The notes: generated from the sequence alone by a model not told the origin. A stretch of 32,862 nucleotides of DNA from Pseudomonadota bacterium (GCA_021805865.1 JAJZDX010000042.1:1-32862); one strand, 5' to 3'; shown: positions 7,898 through 16,413, counted from the stretch's first letter. Translations and numbers: made by a program.

Positions 7898-8859
7898 GCG
7901 AGCCTGGCGCAGAGCCTTCGATCCGCGTCGCCGCGCTCACGAAGCGCTTTGGAGCCGTAACGGCAATTGATAACGTGACGTTCGCAGTCACCTCCGGGGA
8001 GCTGTTCGGGCTGATCGGCCCGGACGGGGCGGGCAAGACGACGGTGCTGCGCGTTCTCGCGGGCGTCATGGCTGCGGATTCCGGCAGCGTGCAGGTCGGG
8101 GGCGTCGATGTCGTGGCGTATCCGGAGCAAGTGCGCGCGCGCATCAGCTACATGCCCCAGCGGTTCGGACTGTATGAGGATCTCACCGTCGATGAGAACA
8201 TCCGGTTCTTTGCCGACGTATTTGAAGTTCCCCGACGGGTTCGGGAAGAGCGCGCCGCGAGGCTCCTCGCCGCCTCGGGGATGCAGCGCTTCCGCAGGCA
8301 CCTCGCCGGGCAGCTCTCCGGAGGCATGAAGCAGAAGCTCGGCCTCACCTGCGCGCTGGTGCACGCCCCGAAAGTCGTGCTGCTCGATGAGCCGACCACC
8401 GGCGTGGATCCGGTCTCGCGACGCGAATTCTGGCAGATTCTCTACGGACTGCGCGCAGAAGGGGCGGCGATCGTCATCTCGACCGCGTATCTCGATGAGG
8501 CGGACCGTTGTGACCGGCTCGCGCTGATGCACAGCGGCGGCCTGCCTTACTGCGAGGCGCCCGATGCGCTGCGGGCGCGCATGCCGGGGGCGATGGTGGA
8601 GATCCCGACCCCGCGCGCCCGCGCCGCCCGCGAGGCCCTTGCCTCCGTGCCCGGCGTGCGAAGCGTGTTGATGGTGGGCGATGGCGTTCACGTCCATGTG
8701 GACGATGCGCGCAAAGCACTTTCCGATCTCGAGCGCGCGCTGGCGCAGCAGGGCATCGAGCACACGGGCGCTCGCGAGATCCTCCCGAGCATCGAGGATT
8801 TGTTCGTGGCGCTTCTCGGCAATGCGGCGGCCGCCGGGCGCAAGGCAGGCGCCTCATGA
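7894..8859 (+). CDS. ABC exporter ATPase, equivalent of YbhF N-terminal half
   Basis: A 321-residue nucleotide-binding subunit. Walker A is GPDGAGKTT (residues ~42-50), with the same Asp variant as YbhF. The Q-loop is in YMPQRFGLYEDLT, the signature is LSGGMKQKL, and Walker B is VVLLDEPTTGVDP. The switch (H-loop) region reads STAYLDEAD, so the usual histidine is replaced, as in the first half of YbhF (STSYLDEAE). This suggests one composite site is catalytically weak. The protein would pair with the next gene product as a heterodimer. It overlaps its neighbours by 4 bp on both sides (ATGA), so translation is coupled. Confidence 0.88.
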   Translation: MSEPGAEPSIRVAALTKRFGAVTAIDNVTFAVTSGELFGLIGPDGAGKTTVLRVLAGVMAADSGSVQVGGVDVVAYPEQVRARISYMPQRFGLYEDLTVDENIRFFADVFEVPRRVREERAARLLAASGMQRFRRHLAGQLSGGMKQKLGLTCALVHAPKVVLLDEPTTGVDPVSRREFWQILYGLRAEGAAIVISTAYLDEADRCDRLALMHSGGLPYCEAPDALRARMPGAMVEIPTPRARAAREALASVPGVRSVLMVGDGVHVHVDDARKALSDLERALAQQGIEHTGAREILPSIEDLFVALLGNAAAAGRKAGAS

Positions 8860-9812
8860 GCGAGCAGCCGCCGATGATCCGCGTGGAGGGACTGCGCAAG
8901 CAGTTCGGCGATTTTCTCGCCGTCGCCGGCATCAGCTTCGAGGTGGCCCAAGGAGAGATCCTCGGCTTCCTCGGTCCGAACGGCGCCGGCAAGTCGACGA
9001 CCATCCGCATGCTGTGCGGACTGCTCAAGCCCACGGCCGGACGCATCCACATCGATGGCGTCGATGTCGCCGCGGATCCCGATGCGCTGCGCAAGCGCAT
9101 CGGCTACATGTCGCAGAAATTCTCCCTGTACCAGGATCTCACGGTCCGGGAGAACCTGCGCTTCTACGGCGGGGTCTACGGGCTGCGCGGTGCCGCCCTG
9201 GAGAGCCGCATCGGCTATGCGCTCGAGATGTCCGGGCTCACGGCGCACCCGGAAACTCTGGTGAGCGCGCTCGCCGGCGGCTGGAAGCAGCGTCTGGCGC
9301 TCGGCTGCGCCATTCTGCACCGTCCCCGCATCCTTTTCCTCGATGAGCCGACCTCCGGCGTCGACCCGCTCTCGAGGCGGCGGTTCTGGGATCTCATCCA
9401 CGACCTTTCCACCGAGGGCGTCACGATACTCGTCTCCACGCACCACATGGACGAGGCCCAGTACTGCAACCGCATCGCGCTCATCGACCGCGGAAGCATC
9501 GTGGCGCTCGATACTCCCGGGCAGCTGAAAAGGAGATCGCTCGGCGGGGAGCTGGTGCGCATCGAGTGCGCATCGCCCGATCGGGCGATGCAGGCGCTTG
9601 CGGCGCTGGCGCAGGTGCGCGACGTCGCGGTCTTCGGCAACAGCCTGCATGCCCTCGTGGACAACGCCGCGGACGCGGCCGCAGCGATTGTGGAGCGTCT
9701 GCGCACCCGGGGGATCGCGGCGGCGCGCGTGACCCAGATCGATGCCACGCTAGAGGACGTGTTCGTGCGCCTCGTCAGCGCCAACCATGGGCCTGCGGGG
9801 ACGGGGGCATGA
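8856..9812 (+). CDS. ABC exporter ATPase, equivalent of YbhF C-terminal half
   Basis: A 318-residue nucleotide-binding subunit with a canonical Walker A, GPNGAGKST (~residues 41-49), Q-loop YMSQKFSLYQDLT, signature LAGGWKQRL (Ala for the usual Ser), Walker B ILFLDEPTSGVDP and an intact H-loop, STHHMDEAQYC. It closely follows the second half of YbhF (GYMxQKFSLY, then FYGGVYGLRG). In E. coli both halves are one polypeptide; here they are two genes sharing ATGA overlaps. It provides the complete catalytic residues of the pair and drives transport through the two ABC-2 permeases that follow. Confidence 0.88.
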   Translation: MSEQPPMIRVEGLRKQFGDFLAVAGISFEVAQGEILGFLGPNGAGKSTTIRMLCGLLKPTAGRIHIDGVDVAADPDALRKRIGYMSQKFSLYQDLTVRENLRFYGGVYGLRGAALESRIGYALEMSGLTAHPETLVSALAGGWKQRLALGCAILHRPRILFLDEPTSGVDPLSRRRFWDLIHDLSTEGVTILVSTHHMDEAQYCNRIALIDRGSIVALDTPGQLKRRSLGGELVRIECASPDRAMQALAALAQVRDVAVFGNSLHALVDNAADAAAAIVERLRTRGIAAARVTQIDATLEDVFVRLVSANHGPAGTGA

Positions 9813-10942
9813 GGATTCGTCGTGTGAGCGCGATTGCGCTCAAGGAGCTGCTGCAGGTCTGGCGTGACCCGCGCAGCCTGATGCTCGCTTTGCTGATGCC
9901 GGTGATGCAGATGCTGCTGCTCGGCTACGGTGTCAACCTCGATATCTCGCACGTGCCCACCTGCACGTATGACGAGGAGGGCAGCCAGCTCAGCCAGGCG
10001 CTGATCGCACGGTTTCAGGCTTCCCGATACTTCGACCTCGTCGCAGGCCTCGACAGCCAGCGGCAGATCCGGCACGCCATGGACGGCGGCCTGTGCAAGC
10101 TCGTCATCGTGATCCCGGCCGGTTTCTCACGGCAGATCTCCGAATTCCATCACGCCTCCGTGCAGGCGATCGTCGATGCGACAGACGACAACACAGCGAC
10201 GATCGCGACCGCCTATGCGAGCGCGGTGGTGCAGGGCTTCTCGAATGAGGTGCAGATGAGGTACGAGGCGCTGCGGGGCGGCACGGTCGTTGCGCAGCCC
10301 CTCGCCGTGCAGTCGCGCGTCTGGTTCAACGAGGATCTCGACAGCCGGGATTTCATCATCCCCGGGGTCGTGGCGCTGGTGCTCGCGCTCGTCGGGGCCC
10401 AGCTCACCTCGCTCACGATCGCGCGCGAGTGGGAGCGGGGGACCATGGAGCTGCTGCTGTCCACTCCGGTGACGCCGCTCGAGATGATGATCGGCAAGCT
10501 CCTGCCGTACTTCGTCATCGGGCTCGTTGACGCCGGTATCTGCCTCGCATTCGCCCTGCTGCTGTTCCACGTGCCGTTCCGCGGAGCGTTCGCCACGCTG
10601 CTGCTGACGACGTCTCTGTTCCTGGTGGTCGTGCTCAACATCGGCTATCTCCTCTCGGTCCTCATCCGCAATCAGCTCGGGGCAAGCCAGATCGCGATGT
10701 TCGTCACCATCATGCCGATCTCGCTGCTCTCCGGCTACACGTTTCCGATCGATCAGATGCCCGCGGCCATCCGCGCGGTCACCTACGTCATCTATGCACG
10801 CTATTTCGTGACCATTCTGAAGGCGGTATTCCTCAAAGGCAGCGGCATCGGTGCCTTGTGGGGGCCGGTCTCGGCTCTCATCCTCTACGACATCCTGGTC
10901 GTGTGGATCGCAGGGCGTGCGTTTCGCAAGCGGATCGCGTGA
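9809..10942 (+). CDS. ABC-2 type permease (YbhS-like)
   Basis: A 377-residue inner-membrane permease starting at ATG 9809, which overlaps the previous stop by 4 bp. Helix 1 lies after KELLQVWRDPRSL, a typical ABC-2 N-terminus. A large periplasmic domain (~45-170) follows, then five helices beginning at DFIIPGVVALVLALVGAQL and the conserved cytoplasmic coupling segment REWERGTMELLLSTPVTPLEMMIGK. Resemblance and order match YbhS. With the next gene it should form the heterodimeric membrane channel of the exporter. Confidence 0.87.
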   Translation: MRIRRVSAIALKELLQVWRDPRSLMLALLMPVMQMLLLGYGVNLDISHVPTCTYDEEGSQLSQALIARFQASRYFDLVAGLDSQRQIRHAMDGGLCKLVIVIPAGFSRQISEFHHASVQAIVDATDDNTATIATAYASAVVQGFSNEVQMRYEALRGGTVVAQPLAVQSRVWFNEDLDSRDFIIPGVVALVLALVGAQLTSLTIAREWERGTMELLLSTPVTPLEMMIGKLLPYFVIGLVDAGICLAFALLLFHVPFRGAFATLLLTTSLFLVVVLNIGYLLSVLIRNQLGASQIAMFVTIMPISLLSGYTFPIDQMPAAIRAVTYVIYARYFVTILKAVFLKGSGIGALWGPVSALILYDILVVWIAGRAFRKRIA

Positions 10943-10947
10943 GGACC

Positions 10948-12081
10948 ATGCTCGGGCGCATCTGGCAGATCGTCATCAAGGAGCTCATCGAGCTCAGGCG
11001 CGACCGCTGGGCCCGCTTCAGGCTCCTCGTGCCCCCGCTCATCCAGGTGCTCATCTTCGGCTACGCGGCGACGTTCGAGATCTTCCACGTGTCGACCACC
11101 GTGCTAGATCTGTCCCACAGCGAGCAGAGCCGTGCGCTGATCGCGGACTTCGTCGACAGCGGCCGCTTCAAGGTGGTGCGCATCGCGAGCACCCAGCGCC
11201 AGGCGCAGGCCTCGATCGACAGCAGCCAGTCGGCGATCGCCATCATCATTCACGCGGGCTTCGCCCGTGCGCTGCTCAAGGGACAGGCCGCCCCGGTGCA
11301 GATTCTGCTCGATGGCACGAACTCCAACTCCGCCCTGATCGCCCTCGGCTATGCCAATGAGATCATCTCCACGTTCTCCCGTCGGCAGGGGACCGACTTC
11401 CTCTACCGCACGCAGCCGGCGGCTGTGCCGGCCCAAGTGCGGATCAGGCTCGAGGAGCGCCCTTGGTACAACGAGAGCCTCAACAGCCGCTGGTTCTTCG
11501 TCCCGGGCGTCATCGCCACGCTCACCCTGGTCATCGTGGTCAACCTGACCGCGTTCGCGATCGTGCGCGAGCGCGAGGTCGGCACGCTCGAGCAGATCCT
11601 GGTGACGCCGATCCGGCCCTTTGAGCTCATGGCCGGGAAGATGATTCCGTTCTTCGGGGTGGGGCTCGCGCTCGTCACGGTGATCACGCTCTTCGGGAGT
11701 CTGTGGTTTCAGGTGCCGTTTCGGGGCAATCCGCTCGTTCTGCTCCTCGGGACGTCCCTCTATCTTCTCAGCACGCTTGCGATAGGCCTCGCGATCTCCA
11801 CGGTCTGCAAGACCCAGCAGCAGGCCTTCGCCACCAACTTCTTCTTCGTCAATCCGCTCTTTACCCTGTCGGGCTTTGCGTTCCCGATCGCGAGCATGCC
11901 GAAGGTCCTGCAGTGGCTCACCTACCTCGACCCGGTTCGCTACGATCTCATCATCATCCGCGCGACCTTCCTGAAGGGGGTGGGACTCGCGGTCCTCTGG
12001 CCGCAGCTGCTCGCGCTCCTTGGGATCGCCGTCGCGCTGCTCGCGCTCGCGGTGCTGCGCTTTCGAAGATCGATGGAGTGA
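10948..12081 (+). CDS. ABC-2 type permease (YbhR-like)
   Basis: A 377-residue permease, the same length as its neighbour. ATG 10948 was chosen because GAGG at 10941-10944 precedes it and the protein then opens with the usual IVIKELIELRRDRWARF. A GTG at 10939 overlapping the preceding stop is an alternative. One helix, a periplasmic domain (~45-165), then helices from WFFVPGVIATLTLVIVVNL, with the coupling segment REREVGTLEQILVTPIRPFELMAGK. It matches YbhR and is the last gene of the operon. It ends about 125 bp before the convergent ECF sigma unit. Confidence 0.87.
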   Translation: MLGRIWQIVIKELIELRRDRWARFRLLVPPLIQVLIFGYAATFEIFHVSTTVLDLSHSEQSRALIADFVDSGRFKVVRIASTQRQAQASIDSSQSAIAIIIHAGFARALLKGQAAPVQILLDGTNSNSALIALGYANEIISTFSRRQGTDFLYRTQPAAVPAQVRIRLEERPWYNESLNSRWFFVPGVIATLTLVIVVNLTAFAIVREREVGTLEQILVTPIRPFELMAGKMIPFFGVGLALVTVITLFGSLWFQVPFRGNPLVLLLGTSLYLLSTLAIGLAISTVCKTQQQAFATNFFFVNPLFTLSGFAFPIASMPKVLQWLTYLDPVRYDLIIIRATFLKGVGLAVLWPQLLALLGIAVALLALAVLRFRRSME

Positions 12082-12205
12082 GCGCGGGCGGGGCGGCGGG
12101 GATGAAAGCGGCGCGAGCGGACCGGTGCCGCCCGCTCAGGCGCGAATGACCTTCCCACGCCTGTGGCGGCGAGGCCAACATCGAGCTCGAGCGAGCGGCG
12201 CGGGC

Positions 12206-12397
12206 CTACACGGCCGGGCTGTCGGACGGGAGGGCCGGCGCCGCAGGCTCCGGGGGATCCACCGGCTCATCGGCAAGGGAGCGGCTGCGCTCAAGGAAGG
12301 CGAGGGCTTCGAGCCCGCGCTCGAGGGTGGCGGCATCTTCCTGCGTGCCGCCCCCGGAGGCGGCCAGTATGCGCGCCTTGAGCCGCCCCGGGCTCAT
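12206..12397 (-). CDS. small 63-residue protein, third gene of ECF sigma unit
   Basis: It starts at ATG 12397, overlapping the stop of the membrane protein gene by 4 bp (ATGA), which argues for translational coupling and a real gene. The protein opens SPGRLKARILAASGGGTQED, has a helical middle (ATLERGLEALAFLERSRSLAD) and ends in a proline/alanine-rich tail. It has no signal peptide or membrane helix, so it is probably cytoplasmic. I recognise no family. Position after a sigma factor and a membrane protein suggests an accessory role in that signalling unit, but this is inference. Confidence 0.5.
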   Translation of the reverse strand: MSPGRLKARILAASGGGTQEDAATLERGLEALAFLERSRSLADEPVDPPEPAAPALPSDSPAV

Positions 12398-12741
12398 GTC
12401 GGGGGTGTCTCGGGGGACTGATGCGCTCCGTGCCAGCGCCCCCGGCAGTGTCCCTGGTATCTCTCCAACAGCCGCGCCCGCTCCTCGGGCGTCAGGCTTT
12501 CCCAGTGCTCGCGCCACCGCCGCGACCCCCACAGCCGGTGCGATCGAAAGCCCCGGAGACCTCCGAACAGCACGCGGCACAAGAGGAGCAGTCCCGCGGC
12601 CTGCAGATAGCGCAGCGCCGGTCCGCCAAAGAGCGCCGGCACGAGCGCATTCCACAGCAGCATGACGATCGCGCTCAGCGCCGCCAGCGCGAGGGCGGCA
12701 AACGCCGCCGCCTTGAAGACCCAACGACCTCGACCTTTCAT
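12394..12741 (-). CDS. small membrane protein encoded with ECF sigma factor
   Basis: 115 residues from ATG 12741, eight bases after the sigma factor stop, with TGAGGT overlapping that stop as ribosome binding site. Residues ~8-35 and ~45-60 are hydrophobic helices (FKAAAFAALALAALSAIVMLLW; LQAAGLLLLCRVLFGG). The C-terminal half is basic and cytoplasmic-looking, with a LTPEERARLLERYQ helix reminiscent of short motifs in CpxP/Spy-type metal-sensing proteins, though the resemblance is slight. Its place directly after an ECF sigma gene suggests a membrane-bound modulator or anti-sigma, but no zinc-binding anti-sigma motif is visible, so the role is unproven. Confidence 0.75.
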   Translation of the reverse strand: MKGRGRWVFKAAAFAALALAALSAIVMLLWNALVPALFGGPALRYLQAAGLLLLCRVLFGGLRGFRSHRLWGSRRWREHWESLTPEERARLLERYQGHCRGRWHGAHQSPETPPT

Positions 12742-12749
12742 AGATGACC

Positions 12750-13319
12750 TCAACTTTGAACCCAATCCTCGTAGGCGTCCTGCAGCCGCGCCCGCAGGCG
12801 CAGCACCGCGTAGCGCTTGCGCGAGAGGAGCGTGTTCACCCCCACACCCCAGCGCGCCGACAGCTCCTTGAAGCTCGCGCCCTCGATCTCATGCGCGACG
12901 AAGACTTCGCGCTGCTCCTGCGGCAGCTCCTCGAGCGCGAGCTCGAGCTCGCGCATCATCAGCTCCCGCAGCAGCGCCGCCTCCGGTCCTTCCTCGGCCG
13001 AGGGCAGCAGGGCCTCGGCGCCTTGCCCGTCCTCGGGATCTGCGGCCGCGAGCTGCGGCGTACTCCTGCGGAAGCGGTCGATGATCCTGTTGCGCGCCAC
13101 GCGCTTCAGCCACGCGCCGGCGTGCTCGACCGGCTGCTTCAGGCGAAACGCCGCCACCAGCTCGTAGAGCGCCTCTTGGAGCACGTCCTCGGCGTCAGCC
13201 GCGTCCCGGACGGTTCTCAGAATGAACGACAACAGCCGGCCGCGCTCACGGCGGACGGCCGCGGTGATCTCCCGGTCCTGGGCGGCGGGGCTCGAGGGCT
13301 TCGGCAATGCGGTATCCAT
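12750..13319 (-). CDS. ECF-type RNA polymerase sigma factor
   Basis: A 189-residue sigma-70 family protein of the extracytoplasmic function group. Region 2 is seen in RLLSFILRTVRDAADAEDVLQEALYELVAAF and in HAGAWLKRVARNRIIDRFRR (residues ~28-85). After an acidic linker, region 4 is LALEELPQEQREVFVAHEIEGASFKELSARWGVGVNTLLSRKRYAVLRLR (~125-180), with its helix-turn-helix. It directs RNA polymerase to a small regulon, often for envelope or metal stress. It is the first gene of a three-gene minus-strand unit whose next product is a membrane protein, the usual place for its controller. The divergent neighbour is a rhodanese gene. Target genes cannot be told from the sequence. Confidence 0.88.
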   Translation of the reverse strand: MDTALPKPSSPAAQDREITAAVRRERGRLLSFILRTVRDAADAEDVLQEALYELVAAFRLKQPVEHAGAWLKRVARNRIIDRFRRSTPQLAAADPEDGQGAEALLPSAEEGPEAALLRELMMRELELALEELPQEQREVFVAHEIEGASFKELSARWGVGVNTLLSRKRYAVLRLRARLQDAYEDWVQS

Positions 13320-13519
13320 CCAAGGTACCTAGACGGCCGAGCGCCCCGAATATTGTCTGGCGGGCGCCGGGGGCTGAGTGGGAACGGGCGGGGATACGAT
13401 AGAGCCTCGAGCGTGATCTAAGGTCAAGCGGAGGACCGGTCCGCCCCGGTCCGGCAAGACCCGGCCCGCCCGACTCGCCCACGGGGACCGCGGGAGAGCG
13501 GTGAGGGTGCGCGGCCGCG

Positions 13520-13549
13520 TTGACATTATATTAGATATTGCTTATATTA
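13520..13549 (+). promoter_or_regulatory. near-consensus sigma-70 promoter with direct repeats, upstream of rhodanese
   Basis: TTGACA (13520-13525), a 17-bp spacer and TATATT (13543-13548) make an almost perfect housekeeping promoter. The same 8-bp repeat, TTATATTA, occurs at 13526-13533 and 13542-13549, so one copy fills the start of the spacer and the other covers the -10 box. The island is strikingly AT-rich inside GC-rich DNA. A repressor bound there would block transcription. Rhodanese genes are often governed by ArsR-type persulfide sensors (BigR/SqrR/YgaV), which favour AT-rich sites, but no such gene is nearby. Confidence 0.7.
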
Positions 13550-13632
13550 CATCCGCGGATGAGCCGGCGCCTGCACCGCAAGGGGGGCGGCGGCGAATCG
13601 CGAGAGGCCTGTCGGCTGACCGAGAGCGGAAC

Positions 13633-14022
13633 ATGAGTCATTCCACGCACCATCGTCCACCCAACACGGGCGTCCTGCACGAGCTCGATGCCATCCAGGT
13701 TCACGCGTTGCTGCGCGCGCGCCAGGCCGTGCTCATCGACGTGCGCGAGCCCGGTGAGTTCGAGGCGGAGCGCATTCCCGACGCACTCCTTTGCCCGCTC
13801 TCGGGGTTCGATCCGGCCTGTCTGCCGCTCGATGGCGCAAAGCGTGTCATCTTTCAGTGCGGCACCGGGCGGCGCTCCGGACAGGCGGCAAGCCGCGTGC
13901 TCGAGGCCGGCGCCGAGCAAGCCTCCCATCTGGCGGGGGGCATCCAGGCGTGGAAGGCGGCGGGCCTGCCGCTCACACGCCTCGATCCGGCGAGCGGCCG
14001 GACGCAGCACGGTCATCTCTAG
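13633..14022 (+). CDS. rhodanese-like sulfurtransferase
   Basis: A single-domain rhodanese of 129 residues from ATG 13633, preceded by GAGCGGA. It shows the N-terminal LIDVREPGEFEAERIPDALLCPL motif and the active-site loop FQCGTGRRSGQAA with the catalytic cysteine, then HLAGGIQAWKAAGLPL. It would carry sulfur as cysteine persulfide, in the cytoplasm, in thiosulfate, sulfide or persulfide metabolism. It has its own strong promoter about 85 bp upstream and appears monocistronic. The sequence is close to the rhodanese domain of YgaP but lacks the membrane segments. The N-terminal extension (SHSTHHRPPN) is short and histidine-rich. Confidence 0.88.
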   Translation: MSHSTHHRPPNTGVLHELDAIQVHALLRARQAVLIDVREPGEFEAERIPDALLCPLSGFDPACLPLDGAKRVIFQCGTGRRSGQAASRVLEAGAEQASHLAGGIQAWKAAGLPLTRLDPASGRTQHGHL

Positions 14023-14056
14023 TGCGGGCGATCCCCGTCCTCGTGCGGTACGATAG

Positions 14057-14079
14057 GCGCCGGGCCGCGAGCCCGGTGC
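14057..14079 (+). terminator. hairpin downstream of rhodanese
   Basis: GCGCCGGGC and GCCCGGTGC pair with one mismatch around a 5-nt loop, 34 bp after the rhodanese stop. No T-run follows, so terminator function is only possible. Confidence 0.35.
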
Positions 14080-14264
14080 TGAGATTCGCCCCCCGACGAT
14101 GGATGAAGAACAATCGGCGACCTGCGAGCGCATCCATGCGCTGAGGCCCGTTGCGGGGAAGGTTCGGGGGCTCGAGCAACCGCTCGTGCGCTTCCGGCCC
14201 CGCCGGCCCAGAGTCCTTTGCGCGCGACACGCGTTCCGGGGGCGCGGGGACTGAAGGGATTCGC

Positions 14265-16304
14265 ATGCTCGCCAAGATCCTCTCATCGGTCATCGCCTTC
14301 GCGAGCGCCCACCACAACTCCGCCTATGGACTGATCCTGCTCGTCTCGCTGCTGGAGGCGCTGCCGGTGATCGGGGCCGTCGTGCCGGGGGATGCCATCA
14401 TCCTCGGGGTGAGCGCTCTTGTGCCGACCGGTGCGCTCGGGCTTTGGCCCTTGATCGTCGCCTCATTCGTGGGGGCGGTGCTCGGCGACGGGATCTCCTT
14501 CTGGCTCGGCTCGCACTATCGCGAGACCATCGTCAAGCGCTGGCCGCTGAAGCGCAACCCGGCGCTGATCGCCCGAGGGGAGACGTTTCTGCGCAGTCAC
14601 GGCGGCAAGAGCGTGTTCGTGGCCCGCTTCACCCCGGGCGTGCGCGCGGTCGTGCCGGTGCTCGCGGGCATCCTGCAGATGGGGGTCGTGCGATTCCTCG
14701 TCATGAACGTGCTCTCGGCGCTCGTGTGGGCGCCGGCGCACATCCTGGCGGGTGCCGCGATCGGCGCCTCCTTCGTGCTGCTCGGAGCGGTTGCCGGCCG
14801 GCTCGCGCTCATCGTGGCGCTGCTGCTGGTGTTGCTCGGCCTGCTCATCTGGGGGACCCGTGCCGCAGTGCGGCGGCTGCCCTTGCGCGCGGCGCGCGCG
14901 CAGGAGCGACTGTGGCTGTGGGCGCGCCGGCGCGATGCCTGGTACACGCGCCCGCTGCTCTCGATTCTCGACCCGCAGCGCAGGGAGTTGCCGGGTCTCG
15001 TCCTGCTCGGAGCGCTGCTCGTGGCGAGCCTGTGGCTGTTCTTCGGCGTGCTGCAGGACGTGCTGGCGGGCACGGCGCTGGTGCGGACCAACGAGGCGGT
15101 CTTCCATTTCATGCAGTCGCTGCAAACCAACTGGATCGATCAGATCATGGTCGCGATCTCAGAGCTCGGGGATGCGACGGTCGTGACGGCCACGGCCTTC
15201 GCGGCGATGCTGTGGTTTGCCTGGCGGCGCAACTGGCGGGCCGCGGCGCACGCGCTCGCCGCCGTGGTCGCGGCAAGCCTCTTCACCCTCGTCTTCAAGC
15301 TCGCGTTGCACATCCCGCAGCCGGGGGGGGCGCCGAGCGAGGGGTGGAGCGTGTTTTCCTTCCCGAGCGGCCACTCGGTTGCGAGCGCCGCGCTTTACGG
15401 ATTCCTGGCGATCGTGTCGGTGTGGGAAATCGGGGGGCGCTGGAAGCTGCTCGTGACAACCGCGGCGGCGGTACTCATCGGGGCGATCGCATTCTCCAGA
15501 GTGTACCTGGGCGCACATTGGCTGTCGGATGTGCTGGCGGGCGTGGCTTTCGGCCTCGCGTGGGCGACCCTGCTCGCCATCGGGTATCTGCGGCACAATC
15601 CGCCGCCGGTCGGTGCGGCGGGACTGTGGGCCACGGCGGGCCTGACGTTCCTCGTGGTGGGCGCGGTACACGTCGCGCACCGGCACGCGGCCGACATGGC
15701 CCGCTATACGGTCCATGTGCCACAACACGTCGTGCCGTGGGAGGCGTGGTGGGGGCACGAGTGGTCCGAGCTTCCCGCCCGCCGGATCGACCTCGCCGGG
15801 GGCGTCAAGGAGCCGTTGACCTTTCAGTGGGCGGGAGGGCTCAAGAGGCTCCAGGCCGAGCTCGCCTCCAGAGGCTGGAGCACGCCCGTTCCCTGGACGC
15901 TGCGCTCCTCGCTCACCTGGCTCGACCCGCACGCGCCGATCGCGGCCCTCCCGGTCCTGCCGCATCTTCAGAATGGCGACCCGACGGTGCTCGTGATGGT
16001 GCGCTCCCTGGGCCGTGCGGCCCCTCGAGAGCGGCTGGTCCTGCGCCTGTGGCCCTCAGACCTGCGGGTGAGCGGGCTCTCCTTCGCGCACAAGCCGGTG
16101 TTCATCGGCACCGTGGCCGAGGAGCGTGCGAGCCGCCTCGCGCCCATCGGCACGATCACCCGGGAGCTGCCCCACTACGACCGACCGCGCGACACGCTCG
16201 GGGAGGCGCTCGCGGCAAGCCCGCATCGGATGGTCGAGCGGCCGCTGAGGCGGGCGCAGCGCGGGTGGAACGGCGGGGTGCTGCTTGCGCGCTCTCCCGG
16301 GTGA
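14265..16304 (+). CDS. DedA - PAP2 phosphatase - LssY C-terminal fusion protein
   Basis: A 679-residue inner-membrane protein from ATG 14265, with GAAGGGA upstream. Residues ~15-200 are a DedA/SNARE-associated domain (LPVIGAVVPGDAIILGVSAL; FVARFTPGVRAVVPVLAGILQM). Residues ~280-430 are a PAP2-type lipid phosphatase domain with FPSGHSVASA and SRVYLGAHWLSDVLAG. The remainder (~470-670) resembles the LssY C-terminal domain. Proteins with this layout are thought to handle undecaprenyl or phospholipid phosphates. The first phosphatase motif, normally K-x6-RP, reads KLALHIPQP, so the arginine is a glutamine; the other two motifs are intact. The gene stands alone between the rhodanese and a convergent small gene. 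Confidence 0.88.
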   Translation: MLAKILSSVIAFASAHHNSAYGLILLVSLLEALPVIGAVVPGDAIILGVSALVPTGALGLWPLIVASFVGAVLGDGISFWLGSHYRETIVKRWPLKRNPALIARGETFLRSHGGKSVFVARFTPGVRAVVPVLAGILQMGVVRFLVMNVLSALVWAPAHILAGAAIGASFVLLGAVAGRLALIVALLLVLLGLLIWGTRAAVRRLPLRAARAQERLWLWARRRDAWYTRPLLSILDPQRRELPGLVLLGALLVASLWLFFGVLQDVLAGTALVRTNEAVFHFMQSLQTNWIDQIMVAISELGDATVVTATAFAAMLWFAWRRNWRAAAHALAAVVAASLFTLVFKLALHIPQPGGAPSEGWSVFSFPSGHSVASAALYGFLAIVSVWEIGGRWKLLVTTAAAVLIGAIAFSRVYLGAHWLSDVLAGVAFGLAWATLLAIGYLRHNPPPVGAAGLWATAGLTFLVVGAVHVAHRHAADMARYTVHVPQHVVPWEAWWGHEWSELPARRIDLAGGVKEPLTFQWAGGLKRLQAELASRGWSTPVPWTLRSSLTWLDPHAPIAALPVLPHLQNGDPTVLVMVRSLGRAAPRERLVLRLWPSDLRVSGLSFAHKPVFIGTVAEERASRLAPIGTITRELPHYDRPRDTLGEALAASPHRMVERPLRRAQRGWNGGVLLARSPG

Positions 16305-16413
16305 GAGGCGGCGGGGGCGGCTGTTGCGAGGGACGGGGACTGGCGGGGCGGGCAGCGGGAAGAGGCGGCCGGCTGCGCGCGCCCGAGGGGGGCCCCCGGG
16401 CGGCGCCGCTCGA

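Noticed and set aside
14099..14252. Small ATG frame (MDEEQSATCERIHALR...) ending 12 bp before the DedA-PAP2 start
   Set aside because: No ribosome binding site, arginine-rich tail typical of chance high-GC frames, and no resemblance to a known leader peptide.
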